From Streptomyces exfoliatus (GTDB lineage: Bacteria > Actinomycetota > Actinomycetes > Streptomycetales > Streptomycetaceae), in NCBI RefSeq assembly GCF_000725545.1, contig NZ_JNZP01000012.1, positions 186,001-250,000 on the forward strand: a DNA stretch of 64,000 bases, written 5' to 3'. Below the pieces are notes generated by a model. That model was not told the origin of the DNA and did no database searches. It worked only from the letters and a program-made list of their open reading frames with translations. How positions within the stretch are numbered: position 1 is the first letter of the stretch; each line of letters begins with the position of its first letter. The position numbers and the translations under genes are program-made. Shown one piece after another: positions 8,220-16,362 of the stretch.

Positions 8220-9590
8220 TCACAGGCGCTGCCACAGGGCCGGGACGTTCGGCGGCTCCCAGCCGGTCTGGGCCTGGTGGCCCTGGAGGCAGCGGTAGCT
8301 CGTGCCGCCGTAGGTGACCACGTCACCGGCCGCGTAGACCTTGCCCGCCGCCCAGGTGCCGCCCGGCTGCGGCTCGCCGGGGCCGGGGCCCGGGTCGACG
8401 CCGGTCGTCCTCAGCGTCAGGCCGTAGTTCTGCAGCAACGGGTTCAGCGGCTGGAAGAACGTCGTACCGCCGGTGGAGCAGTTGCCGGATCCGCCGGAGG
8501 TCACGCCCTGGGCCTGGCTGCCGGAGATGTACGAGCCGCCCGAGTCGCCGGGCTCGGCGCAGACGGTCGTACGGGTCACCCCGGAGATGGTGCCCTCGGG
8601 GTAGGTGACGCTCGTGTTGTGCTGCTGCACGGTCCCGCAGTGCCAGCCGGTCGTCGATCCCGAGCGGCACACGGAGGAGCCGACGGGCTGCAGGACGGAA
8701 CCGGTCACCTGGACGTTCGCGCCACCGGCGCCCTTGACGTACGGGGTGGAGGTCCAGTTGGTGTTGGCGGCGACCCAGGCCATGTCGTTGCCGGGGAAGA
8801 CGGAGCCCTGGAAGGTGCCCTGGGCGACCTGGTTGAAGCCACTGGTGGTGGTGCCCGCACGCCCGCAGTGCCCGGCGGTCGCGAAGCCCTGCGTGGTGCC
8901 CCGGGTGACCGCGAAGCCGACCGAGCAGCGGCCGCCGCCGCCCATGTAGTAGGCGTCGCCGCCCCGGATGTCGTGGAGCGGGCGGGGTGCCTGCTCGGTG
9001 CGGACGACGCGGACCAGCTCGCGCGGGACCCCGGCGGCCGCCACGAGCCGCTCCCCCGCACCGGTCCTGGTCTCCTCGACGACCAGGACGTTGGCGCGCA
9101 CGTCGACGTAGCGGACGGGTGCGTCGACGGTCGCGGACCGGTCCAGGGTCTCCTTGGCCCGCTCCAGGGTGGTCAGACCGTGCGTCACGAGCCGGGCGTA
9201 CGCTCCCGAGGCCCGTATCGCGGCCGTGTCCGCCGCCCGGGTGGTGGCGACGGTCAGGGTCCCGGCCTCGGCGCCGTCCAGCCACGCGCCGGCGAAGGCA
9301 CCGCCCAGACCCTGGCGGAGCCGGGCGGCGGTGGCGCCCGCCTCGGCCTCGTTCGCGAGCCGGGTCAGCGCCTGGGAGCGGCTGAGCCCCAGGTCGCGCC
9401 GCATGGCGTCGAGCAGCTCGGGGGCGGCGGAGTCGGCGCCCAGGGCCTGGGCGGCGGTCCTGGCGGTCGGCGCGCGGTGCGGGTCGGGGGCGTGCGGAGC
9501 CGCGTTGGCGGAACCGGCCTGGAGCCCGGCCAGCGCCAGTCCGGCGGCGACGAGGGCGGTACACGCCGTACGGGCGTGTCGTCGGAGCAT
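8220..9590 (-). CDS. Streptogrisin-type serine protease with chitin-binding domain
   Basis: Secreted S1-family (chymotrypsin-like) protease made as a pre-pro-protein of 456 aa, like streptogrisin C. Signal peptide ~1-30, alpha-lytic-protease-type prodomain ~55-205, mature protease from about residue 207. The triad is H241 in TAGHC, D269 in GNDMAW and S350 in EPGDSGGS. Six mature-domain Cys can form the usual disulphides. A Pro/Gly linker (~398-411) leads to a CBM5/12-type chitin-binding domain ending in WEPPNVPALWQRL. The role is extracellular protein digestion on chitinous or fungal material. The ATG at 9590 follows GAGGAG. The gene is convergent with the MerR gene and stands alone. Confidence 0.93.
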   Translation of the reverse strand: MLRRHARTACTALVAAGLALAGLQAGSANAAPHAPDPHRAPTARTAAQALGADSAAPELLDAMRRDLGLSRSQALTRLANEAEAGATAARLRQGLGGAFAGAWLDGAEAGTLTVATTRAADTAAIRASGAYARLVTHGLTTLERAKETLDRSATVDAPVRYVDVRANVLVVEETRTGAGERLVAAAGVPRELVRVVRTEQAPRPLHDIRGGDAYYMGGGGRCSVGFAVTRGTTQGFATAGHCGRAGTTTSGFNQVAQGTFQGSVFPGNDMAWVAANTNWTSTPYVKGAGGANVQVTGSVLQPVGSSVCRSGSTTGWHCGTVQQHNTSVTYPEGTISGVTRTTVCAEPGDSGGSYISGSQAQGVTSGGSGNCSTGGTTFFQPLNPLLQNYGLTLRTTGVDPGPGPGEPQPGGTWAAGKVYAAGDVVTYGGTSYRCLQGHQAQTGWEPPNVPALWQRL

Positions 9591-9716
9591 GGGGTGTCTC
9601 CTCGGTTCATGGGTGGGGATCTGCTGGAACCGTAGGGAGGACGGGAAGCGGGCGGCAGCTGTCGGTCGGCCCCTGTCATCGCGTTATGGCGAGGAACCGG
9701 GACGGCTGATGGCGTG

Positions 9717-10664
9717 TCACCGCGGGCTTCCCTCGCGCGGCCCCTGAGCCGGTGACCGGCCGGCGCTGGTCGCGAGCGCCTCCGCGTGGGCGGCTCTGGT
9801 GTGCCCGAGCACGGCGGCGGCCCGCCCGGCCGCCCGCCCCTCGGGATGCCAGCCCAGCAGGTGCCGCCACACGAGCGGGGCGCCGGCGAGGGGGCGGGTG
9901 ACGAGCCCGGGGGTGGCGGGGAAGGTGGCCCGGCAGAGGCCGACCGCCCGCCCCACCCGCACCAGGTGCACACAGGACGCGGTGTCCGTCTCGTACACGC
10001 AGGCCGGGGTGAACCCCGCCCGCACGCAGGCGGCGGCGAAGCAGTCGCCGAAGCAGCCGTCGCCCGGCACGTCGGTCCAGGCCTCCGCCGCCAGTTCGGC
10101 GAGGTCGATCTCAGTTCGGGGCGCCAGCGGATGGTCGGCGGCCAGCATCACGTACACCGGGTCGCGGGCGACCTCCGTCCACGCGAGCCGTCCCGCCTCG
10201 GGCGGGCCGCTCTCCCCGCAGACGCCGACCAGGGCGAAGTCGAGCCGCCCGTCGGCGACCCCGCCGGCGACGTCACGCTCCGACCACGAGGTGTACGTGG
10301 TCACCGGCGCCCCGGGGTCGGTGCGCGCGATCCGGTCGACGAGGCCGCCGAGCATCGGCCCGTGCGTCCCGCCGAGCCGGTAGCCCTCGGCTCCGTCGCG
10401 CGCGAAGCGCACCGCCTCCTCCTGCAGCTCGCAGACGGCGGGGAGCACCACCCGGGCCCGGTCGAGGACCAGGTCGCCGAGGGCCGTGGCGCGCACGCCC
10501 TCCCTTCCGCGCTCGAACAGGGCGCCGCCCAGGGCCCGTTCGATCCGTTTGAGCTGAGCACTGAGCGCGGGCTGCGCGAGGCCGAGCGCGGTCGCGGCCC
10601 GCGTGAGGCTCCCCGCGTCCGCGATGGCCCGGATCGTCTTCAGGTGCCTCAACTCCAAGTCCAT
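9717..10664 (-). CDS. LysR-family transcriptional regulator
   Basis: Typical LTTR of 315 aa: N-terminal winged helix (MDLELRHLKTIRAIADAGSL ... ALGLAQPALSAQLKRIERAL) and a type-2 periplasmic-binding-like effector domain from residue ~90. The ATG at 10664 opens directly into the HTH. Downstream on the same strand, 126 bp away, is the protease gene; upstream and divergent is the GPP34 gene at 10876, separated by 211 bp in which I see no clear T-N11-A box or other feature. The effector and target are not evident. Confidence 0.9.
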   Translation of the reverse strand: MDLELRHLKTIRAIADAGSLTRAATALGLAQPALSAQLKRIERALGGALFERGREGVRATALGDLVLDRARVVLPAVCELQEEAVRFARDGAEGYRLGGTHGPMLGGLVDRIARTDPGAPVTTYTSWSERDVAGGVADGRLDFALVGVCGESGPPEAGRLAWTEVARDPVYVMLAADHPLAPRTEIDLAELAAEAWTDVPGDGCFGDCFAAACVRAGFTPACVYETDTASCVHLVRVGRAVGLCRATFPATPGLVTRPLAGAPLVWRHLLGWHPEGRAAGRAAAVLGHTRAAHAEALATSAGRSPAQGPREGSPR

Positions 10665-10875
10665 ACCGAGAGCTTGACGCCCCGACCCCCAGCGGTCCAG
10701 ACCAACGTCGTCACGCCTCCTCCGGTGTTCCCCGCCCGAGCGGAACGCCCCAGGTCACGAGGGGCGGCGGCGCCGGCGAGGGAACCGTCGGCGCGTTCCG
10801 GTCGTCCTCAGGGGCGAGGGGTGCCGGAAGCTGTCCGGCCCCAGGGACGTACGTGCGGAAGGCAAGGGATATCGG

Positions 10876-11541
10876 GTGGCGGTCACGCTCGCGGAGGAGA
10901 TCATGCTGCTGTCGCTGGACGACGAGTCCGGGGCGGCGAAGGAACGGCAGTCCGCCGCGTGGGCCGTCGCGGGAGGAATCCTGCTCGATCTCGTCCTGGC
11001 AGGACGCGTGTCGGTCGACGACGGGCGGCTGAGGGTGCTGGACACGACGCCCACCGAAGTGCCGCTTCTCGACGAGCGCCTCGGGAAGCTCGTCGTCTGG
11101 TGCGGGAAGAAGGGCAAGGCTCCGAAGGTCACCGAGTGGCTGACCAAGGACCACGCCAAGGCCGTGAAGGCCACGGTCGCCGGCCTGTGCGAGCGGGGTC
11201 TGGTGCGCGAGGAGCAGCACCGGGTGCTGGGGCTCTTCCCCGTCTCCCGCTATCCGGAGGCGGACGGTTCGGTCGAGCGGGAGCTGCGGGCCAGGCTGGG
11301 CGCGGTGGTCGTCGAGGGCGCCACCCACCATGCCCGCACCACGGGCCTCCTCGCCCTGATCCACGGCGCCAAGCTGCACCGCCTCGCCTTCCCCGACGTG
11401 CCCCGCAAGGAGATCGCGGCGCGTCTGGAGGAGATCACGGCCGGTGAGTGGGCGGCGGAGGGCGTGCGCCGGGCGATCCGTGACATGCAGGCCGCGATGA
11501 TCGTGGTCACGGCCGCCACCATCGCGACCGTCGCCGGCTGA
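10876..11541 (+). CDS. GPP34 (GOLPH3/VPS74) family protein
   Basis: Protein of 221 aa with the bacterial form of the Golgi phosphoprotein 3 fold: LAEEIMLLSLDDESG at the start, ILLDLVLAGRV, TTPTEVPLLDERL, LVREEQHRVLGLFP, and a hydrophobic C-terminus (AAMIVVTAATIATVAG). In eukaryotes the family binds phosphoinositides at membranes; Streptomyces carry several copies of unknown function. The start is GTG at 10876 with AAGGGA about 6 nt upstream. It is monocistronic, closed by the strong hairpin at 11569-11597. Confidence 0.85.
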   Translation: MAVTLAEEIMLLSLDDESGAAKERQSAAWAVAGGILLDLVLAGRVSVDDGRLRVLDTTPTEVPLLDERLGKLVVWCGKKGKAPKVTEWLTKDHAKAVKATVAGLCERGLVREEQHRVLGLFPVSRYPEADGSVERELRARLGAVVVEGATHHARTTGLLALIHGAKLHRLAFPDVPRKEIAARLEEITAGEWAAEGVRRAIRDMQAAMIVVTAATIATVAG

Positions 11542-11568
11542 CCCGTCGCGAGCACGGCTGAAAAGGAC

Positions 11569-11597
11569 TCGGGGCGGGCCCCCACGGCCCGCCCCGA
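11569..11597 (+). terminator. Strong hairpin terminator after GPP34 gene
   Basis: 12-bp perfect stem TCGGGGCGGGCC / GGCCCGCCCCGA around the 5-nt loop CCCAC, 28 bp after the GPP34 stop. It also faces the end of the minus-strand gene at 11659. Confidence 0.88.
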
Positions 11598-11658
11598 ATC
11601 CGGTCTGTGCGGCGGTCACCACTGTCCCTGCCGCCACTCACGTCTCACTCACGTTCCG

Positions 11659-12174
11659 CTAACGCGGAGCTTCCCCTCGTCCGGGGGCTGCGGACGCCAC
11701 GTCCAGACAGGATTCGTCGGGGCCGTGCGCCGTGACCCGGGCCTCGGTCCCTTCGGGCGCTTCGTCGGCCGGGAGGACCGGGAGGTCGATCGTGAAGCAA
11801 CGGTCGGCCGTGGTCGTCGACGGGCCGAACAGGGCCGGGGACCGCTCGTACACGCGCGAGAACTGGACGATGACCCGGGTGCCGTCCGCTGCGGGGCGCA
11901 CCTCGTGGAGGACCCCGTCGCCCCGGCCGTGGCCTGCCGTCTCGGCGAGGACGTCCCGTACGTCCTGCGGGGAGGGAGCCGCACCCCGGCCGGCGAGGGC
12001 GTCGGCGAAGCGCCGGGCGTCCGTGACGGTGGCGTCGAAGGCGTCCCGTTCCCGGTCGCCCTCACGGTGCCGGGCGACGGCGAACAGGGCCACGACGACC
12101 ATGACCGGGACGAGCAGGACCGCACCCAGGGCCTTGGCCCAGGGTGCGGTCCTTCCTTTTCGCTCTGTTTTCAC
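11659..12174 (-). CDS. Small membrane-anchored protein of unknown function
   Basis: Protein of 171 aa with a basic N-terminus (MKTERKGR), one transmembrane segment (~15-34) and an extracytoplasmic domain with two Cys (in DRCFTIDLP and ESCLDVAS) that could form a disulphide. I do not recognise the family. The start is GTG at 12174, only 12 bp after the stop of the large exoenzyme gene at 12187, so it is probably the second gene of that transcript. It may be a membrane partner or export factor for it, but that is only inference from position. Confidence 0.65.
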   Translation of the reverse strand: MKTERKGRTAPWAKALGAVLLVPVMVVVALFAVARHREGDRERDAFDATVTDARRFADALAGRGAAPSPQDVRDVLAETAGHGRGDGVLHEVRPAADGTRVIVQFSRVYERSPALFGPSTTTADRCFTIDLPVLPADEAPEGTEARVTAHGPDESCLDVASAAPGRGEAPR

Positions 12175-12186
12175 TGGTTCCCGTCG

Positions 12187-15100
12187 CTACTTGGGGAGGT
12201 TGTCCACCGCGCGGCGGAAGGCCGCGGAGTACGCGGAGGTGCCGGTGTTGTTCGGATGGTAGCTCTCACGGCTGATGCACCAGGTGCCGCCGAGCTCGCA
12301 CTTGAAGTCACCGGGGCCCTTGCCCGCCGTCACGATCTTGTTGATGCCCTCGGGGTCGTCGCACGCCCGCCGGCCCGCGAAGTCCGCGTCGGGGGACTCG
12401 AAGAAGACCGGGAGTCCCTCCGCCTTGAGCTTGTCGACGACGGCCCGCTGCTTGCCCTCCATGTAGACCGCGTTGTCGTTGATGCGGATCATGCCCGCGC
12501 CGCCGACGCCGCTCACGCAGGTGAGCGAGTTCTCGTTGAAGATCTGCGGGTACCCGAGCAGGACGATCTTCGCGTTGCCCGCCTCGGAGTGGATCCGCCG
12601 CAGCACGTCCTCGATCTTGGGCATGGCCGCGTCGATGTCCGCGTGGACCTCGGATTCCGCCGGGCAGCCGAGGGTGGCGCATTCCTGCATCACGGTCGGG
12701 AAGCCGGCGTCGTTGCCACCGACGGTGAGCGTCACCAGGTCGGTGTCACCGCTGAGGACGCCGGAGTCGATCTGGAACCGCTCGTGGAAGTTGCCGTCGA
12801 AGCCCCACTTCTCGTTGCCGTTCCCGTCGACGGGGTGTCCCGTCGTCAGCTGGAAGGTCCGGGCGCCGGAGCAGGAGACGTTCTGGAGCTCGAGCTCGGA
12901 GGAGAAGTTGTCGGCGAGGGTGCCGACGGACGCGGACCGGCCGGGCAGGGTGGTCTTGCGGACCCAGGAGTTGGCGCTGCGGCGGCAGGCGTTCCAGCGC
13001 GCGTTGGTGTCGACGTCGTTGTCGGAGTCCTTGGCGTACGAGCCCGCTCCCTCACCGGAGGCGTACGAGTCGCCCATCTGCACGACCTGCTGGGGCTTGC
13101 CCGGCAGCGGCTGGAACGCGACGGCGTCGAAGGCGACGTCGTCGTCCCCGGTGCCGTCCTCGGTCTCGGTGGTGAGCCTGACCCGGGGCACGCCGTTCAT
13201 CTTGAACGCGCCCAGGGACATCCAGCCGTTGGTCCCGCGCTTCTGGTTGACATAGCGGTGGCGGTCGAAGCCGTTGCCGGTGTCGATGTCGTACCGGGCC
13301 TGCTGGGTGTGGGCGCCGTGGTCGGGGAGGTGGACCAGGACGCGCATCCAGTCCGTGCGGGCCTGGTTCAGCGTCCAGGTTCCGGTGAAGTTGAGACGGT
13401 CGCCCTTGGCGGCGAGGTCCCGGGTGTGGCCGAAGTAGAAGTGGCCGCCGAAGCCCGCGCCGAGCTGGTGCAGGTCGACCTTGCCGGGGTACACCGTCGT
13501 GGCGGTTCCGTCATGCGCGATTCCGGACTCGCCCGGGAAGTCGGCGGTGAAGCTGCCCGAGTTGGTCCAGTCGCTGTTGGCACAGCCGGGCCGGACGGAC
13601 GGGGTTCCTCCGGGCACGTCGTCGACGACGAGCGCGCCGGCGGGCAGGCCGGAGCGGGTGCAGTTCGGCGGGTAGGCCGTACCGTCGGCCTGCTCGGCGT
13701 CGTAGTCCGGCGAGGTGAAGCGGAAGAGCTCGTTGCCGCAGGAGTACGAGCAGTCGGTCTTCCACTGGACGGACAGGTGGAACCAGCACTTGAAGTCGTC
13801 GCGGGTGCAGGGTCCCGCTCCGGGCTCGTTCTTCGCGGTGTCCGAGATCTTCGAGGGCTCGCACCAGTTGTAGACGCCGCAGAAGAGGTCCTCCGGCGGC
13901 TTCACCCGGGCGCGGTTGTACTTCGCCGAGCCCTGGACGGTGGCGTCCTCGGTGGTGCCGTTCCACCAGGCGGCGCGGAACGCGGCGACCAGGACGCCCG
14001 GGGACTCCAGGAACGACGGCGGGTGCGCGGCGAAGCCGAGGACCTTCTCGGGGTACGGCCAGTGCTGCGGGCGTGCGGCGGCGGAGGCGTCCTCGGCGCC
14101 GAGGCGGGTCTCCATGAACGGGAGCCGGCCGGCGTCCCACTCGGGGTTGGCGGGGTTGTTGGCCCAGCCGACGCCCCAGGGCTCGTTGTAGTTGACGTTC
14201 TCGTAGAAGCCGCTGTTGTAGGCCCACAGCGCGAAGAACCAGTTCTCCAGCTTGGCCGGGTTGCCGTCGTGGACGACGAGTCCTGCCGTCTTCGTCTGGT
14301 TCCACTTCTCGACCAGGATGCCGAGGCCCGCGGCGACGTTCGCCGCGTAGTCCAGGGCGACGGCGCGCTGCTTCTGGTAGTCCCAGGCGGTGCCGCCCTT
14401 GCCGTGCTCGCGGCCGGCCATGCGCATGTGGTCGGTGACCTGGGTGATGCCGTAACCGCAGTCGGCGTCCGACCAGTTGACGTCCCAGTCGTTGGCCGGG
14501 TTGCCGTCGTAGTAGTCGACGCCGTAGTAGTTCCCGATCAGCGGGGTGCCGGTCACGCCGGGCACCGCGGAGCGGGACGCCTGCCACATGTTCGACTCCT
14601 GCGCGGTGATGCCGAGCATCACCTGCGCGGGAACACGGCCGCCGCCTTCGAGGACCGGGTTCGGGAAGAGGGTCTGCGGCGCGTACGCCGGCATTCCCAG
14701 GTTCTTCCAGTTCGCCGGGCGCGAGGCGCCGATGTTCAGCTTGCCCGTGATGGCCTTGTCGACGGCCCATTCGACCTGGCGCGGCTTGGGCTGCATGGCC
14801 TGGTTGCGGGGGTCGCTGCGCGGCACGGAGCAGGTGCGCTCCGACTCCACGATCTCCGTGGCGGAGGCGGCGGCGAGCGTCGTGGCGGCGGTGAGCGGGC
14901 GGGCGCCCGCGGACTGGGCGGACAGGCCGTCCGTGCCGGTCCGGGCAGTGGCCTTGCCCTTGCCCGCTCCGTCGCCCTTGGGGAGCAGTGGCGAGGGGAT
15001 GCGGGAGGTCTCCCACTCGGGGGCGGTGGCCGCCATGGGGGTCACGGTGAAGCCGACGCTCCTGCCGGTGTCCCGCAGGGTGGTGTCGATCTTCACGGGG

Positions 15101-16209
15101 CGGGCGTCGGTGGCCTTCTCCGGCTGGAGGTACTGCGGGGATCCCTTGCCGTCCGCCCAGACCGTGTGCTGGACGATCGCGGTGCCCCTGGTGGAGAGCG
15201 TGGCGTCCTTGTGGGCTCCGGCGAGCCGGGTGACCGACGCGGGCAGGCCGGTCTCCGTGGTGATTCCGCCGGTCAGGTAGACCTGGCCGCCGACCCGGGC
15301 GAGACCGGTGTCGGCGAGCGGTCCGTGGCCGAGCCGGGAGACCTTCTTGTCGGCCCAGCGGCGGACGAGCGCGGTCTCGTTCTCCTTGAGGCTGTCGCGC
15401 TGGACGCGCTCCAGGAAGACGTAACCGCCGTCGCCGTCCTTGCTGATGCGGTACGGGACGGTGCCCGTCGTCGCGAGTTTCCTCTTGGCGCCCTTGCCGT
15501 CGATCTCGACCAGGGTGCGTCCGGAGGCGGCGGCTATCTTCCCGTCGCCGGCCGGTACGGAGGAGGTGATCTGGCCGTCGACGACGACCGGCTCGCTCAC
15601 TTCTCCGGTGGCCGCGTTCACGCGGAACAGGCGGGTCTGCCGCTTGTCCTCGCCCGGGGACTGGGTGAGGACGGCCTCTTCGCCCGTACCGCAGCCGGGG
15701 TCGTAGTACGACAGTGAGGCGTTGACCTTCAGTTTGGTCACGGCGCCGCTGGTCAGGTCCACGACGGCGGAGAATCCGCCGCGGGCCATCAGCCGGGGGT
15801 CGTTGGTGAAGGTGCGCGGGGCGTAGACGACGACGGCCCGCTTGCCGGAACCGGTGACGCAGGCGTTGCCGATCCACTGGTCCGCGTCGAAGCCGGGCTC
15901 GGCGAGGGACGCGAGGGTCTTCCAGGCGTAGCCGCTCCGCTCGGTGGCCGTCAGGAGGTGGAAGCCCTGGGCGTCACCGGTGGTCGTCCAGGCCGTGTCG
16001 GTGGACTTCTGCCAGTCCTCGCCGAGGACTTGGGACCGGTCGGCGGCCGGAACGCTGTCGTCCGGCGCGGGGGCGGTGCCGGTGGTGACGGCCGCCGGGG
16101 GTGCGGCGGGCGGGGGTTCGGCCCAGGCGGTCGCCTGGGTCAGTCCGGCGAGTACCGCGCCGGCGGCGATCGCCGCCAGTGGCGCTCGCCTCTTGTGGAG
16201 GGTTCTCAA
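12187..16209 (-). CDS. Large secreted multidomain protein: propeller, lysozyme-like, golvesin-like and SGNH hydrolase domains
   Basis: Exoprotein of 1340 aa. The start is TTG at 16209 with AGAGGAG 6 nt upstream; it gives a proper signal peptide (MRTLHKRRAPLAAIAAGAVL ... AWAEP), whereas an upstream ATG would bury it. Parts in order: signal to ~35; repeats resembling a beta-propeller ~50-390; a Ser/Ala linker; a lytic-transglycosylase/lysozyme-like region ~440-720 with GITAQESNMW (Glu near 535) and GYGITQVTDHM; a Cys-rich region; a golvesin-C-terminal-like beta domain ~910-1035; and an SGNH/GDSL hydrolase from ~1045 with GDSYASGEG, TVGGNDAG and the final SYHPN. It could act on cell-wall or lipid esters. 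Domain calls come from motifs and the propeller is the weakest. Confidence 0.72.
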   Translation of the reverse strand: MRTLHKRRAPLAAIAAGAVLAGLTQATAWAEPPPAAPPAAVTTGTAPAPDDSVPAADRSQVLGEDWQKSTDTAWTTTGDAQGFHLLTATERSGYAWKTLASLAEPGFDADQWIGNACVTGSGKRAVVVYAPRTFTNDPRLMARGGFSAVVDLTSGAVTKLKVNASLSYYDPGCGTGEEAVLTQSPGEDKRQTRLFRVNAATGEVSEPVVVDGQITSSVPAGDGKIAAASGRTLVEIDGKGAKRKLATTGTVPYRISKDGDGGYVFLERVQRDSLKENETALVRRWADKKVSRLGHGPLADTGLARVGGQVYLTGGITTETGLPASVTRLAGAHKDATLSTRGTAIVQHTVWADGKGSPQYLQPEKATDARPVKIDTTLRDTGRSVGFTVTPMAATAPEWETSRIPSPLLPKGDGAGKGKATARTGTDGLSAQSAGARPLTAATTLAAASATEIVESERTCSVPRSDPRNQAMQPKPRQVEWAVDKAITGKLNIGASRPANWKNLGMPAYAPQTLFPNPVLEGGGRVPAQVMLGITAQESNMWQASRSAVPGVTGTPLIGNYYGVDYYDGNPANDWDVNWSDADCGYGITQVTDHMRMAGREHGKGGTAWDYQKQRAVALDYAANVAAGLGILVEKWNQTKTAGLVVHDGNPAKLENWFFALWAYNSGFYENVNYNEPWGVGWANNPANPEWDAGRLPFMETRLGAEDASAAARPQHWPYPEKVLGFAAHPPSFLESPGVLVAAFRAAWWNGTTEDATVQGSAKYNRARVKPPEDLFCGVYNWCEPSKISDTAKNEPGAGPCTRDDFKCWFHLSVQWKTDCSYSCGNELFRFTSPDYDAEQADGTAYPPNCTRSGLPAGALVVDDVPGGTPSVRPGCANSDWTNSGSFTADFPGESGIAHDGTATTVYPGKVDLHQLGAGFGGHFYFGHTRDLAAKGDRLNFTGTWTLNQARTDWMRVLVHLPDHGAHTQQARYDIDTGNGFDRHRYVNQKRGTNGWMSLGAFKMNGVPRVRLTTETEDGTGDDDVAFDAVAFQPLPGKPQQVVQMGDSYASGEGAGSYAKDSDNDVDTNARWNACRRSANSWVRKTTLPGRSASVGTLADNFSSELELQNVSCSGARTFQLTTGHPVDGNGNEKWGFDGNFHERFQIDSGVLSGDTDLVTLTVGGNDAGFPTVMQECATLGCPAESEVHADIDAAMPKIEDVLRRIHSEAGNAKIVLLGYPQIFNENSLTCVSGVGGAGMIRINDNAVYMEGKQRAVVDKLKAEGLPVFFESPDADFAGRRACDDPEGINKIVTAGKGPGDFKCELGGTWCISRESYHPNNTGTSAYSAAFRRAVDNLPK

Positions 16210-16240
16210 CGACGTTCTCCTCTGAGGTTCTCGTCCCTGC

Positions 16241-16311
16241 TCAACGCAGTTGATCTTGAAGGGTGCTGCGACAGTAGTGGGCGTCCGCCCGGTTGACCAG
16301 AGCATGATCAA
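16241..16311. promoter_or_regulatory. Two TTGA-type dyads upstream of the large exoenzyme gene
   Basis: In the 153-bp gap between 16209 and 16363 are two inverted repeats: TCAAC-GCA-GTTGA at 16241-16253, and GTTGACC ... GATCAAC spanning 16292-16312. Similar half-sites at two positions suggest an operator pair for the minus-strand gene. No matching regulator can be named. Confidence 0.4.
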
Positions 16312-16362
16312 CGCCACGTGAAGGATCCGCCCCTCGTGCCGCCCCGACTCCTCCGTGCGACC

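Noticed and set aside
11725..15717. A 1330-codon open frame on the plus strand opposite the large exoenzyme gene
   Set aside because: It is the antisense shadow of a GC-rich gene: composition is Gly/Val/Arg-biased, there are no domain motifs and no ribosome site, whereas the minus strand has signal peptide, GDSY and GGND motifs.
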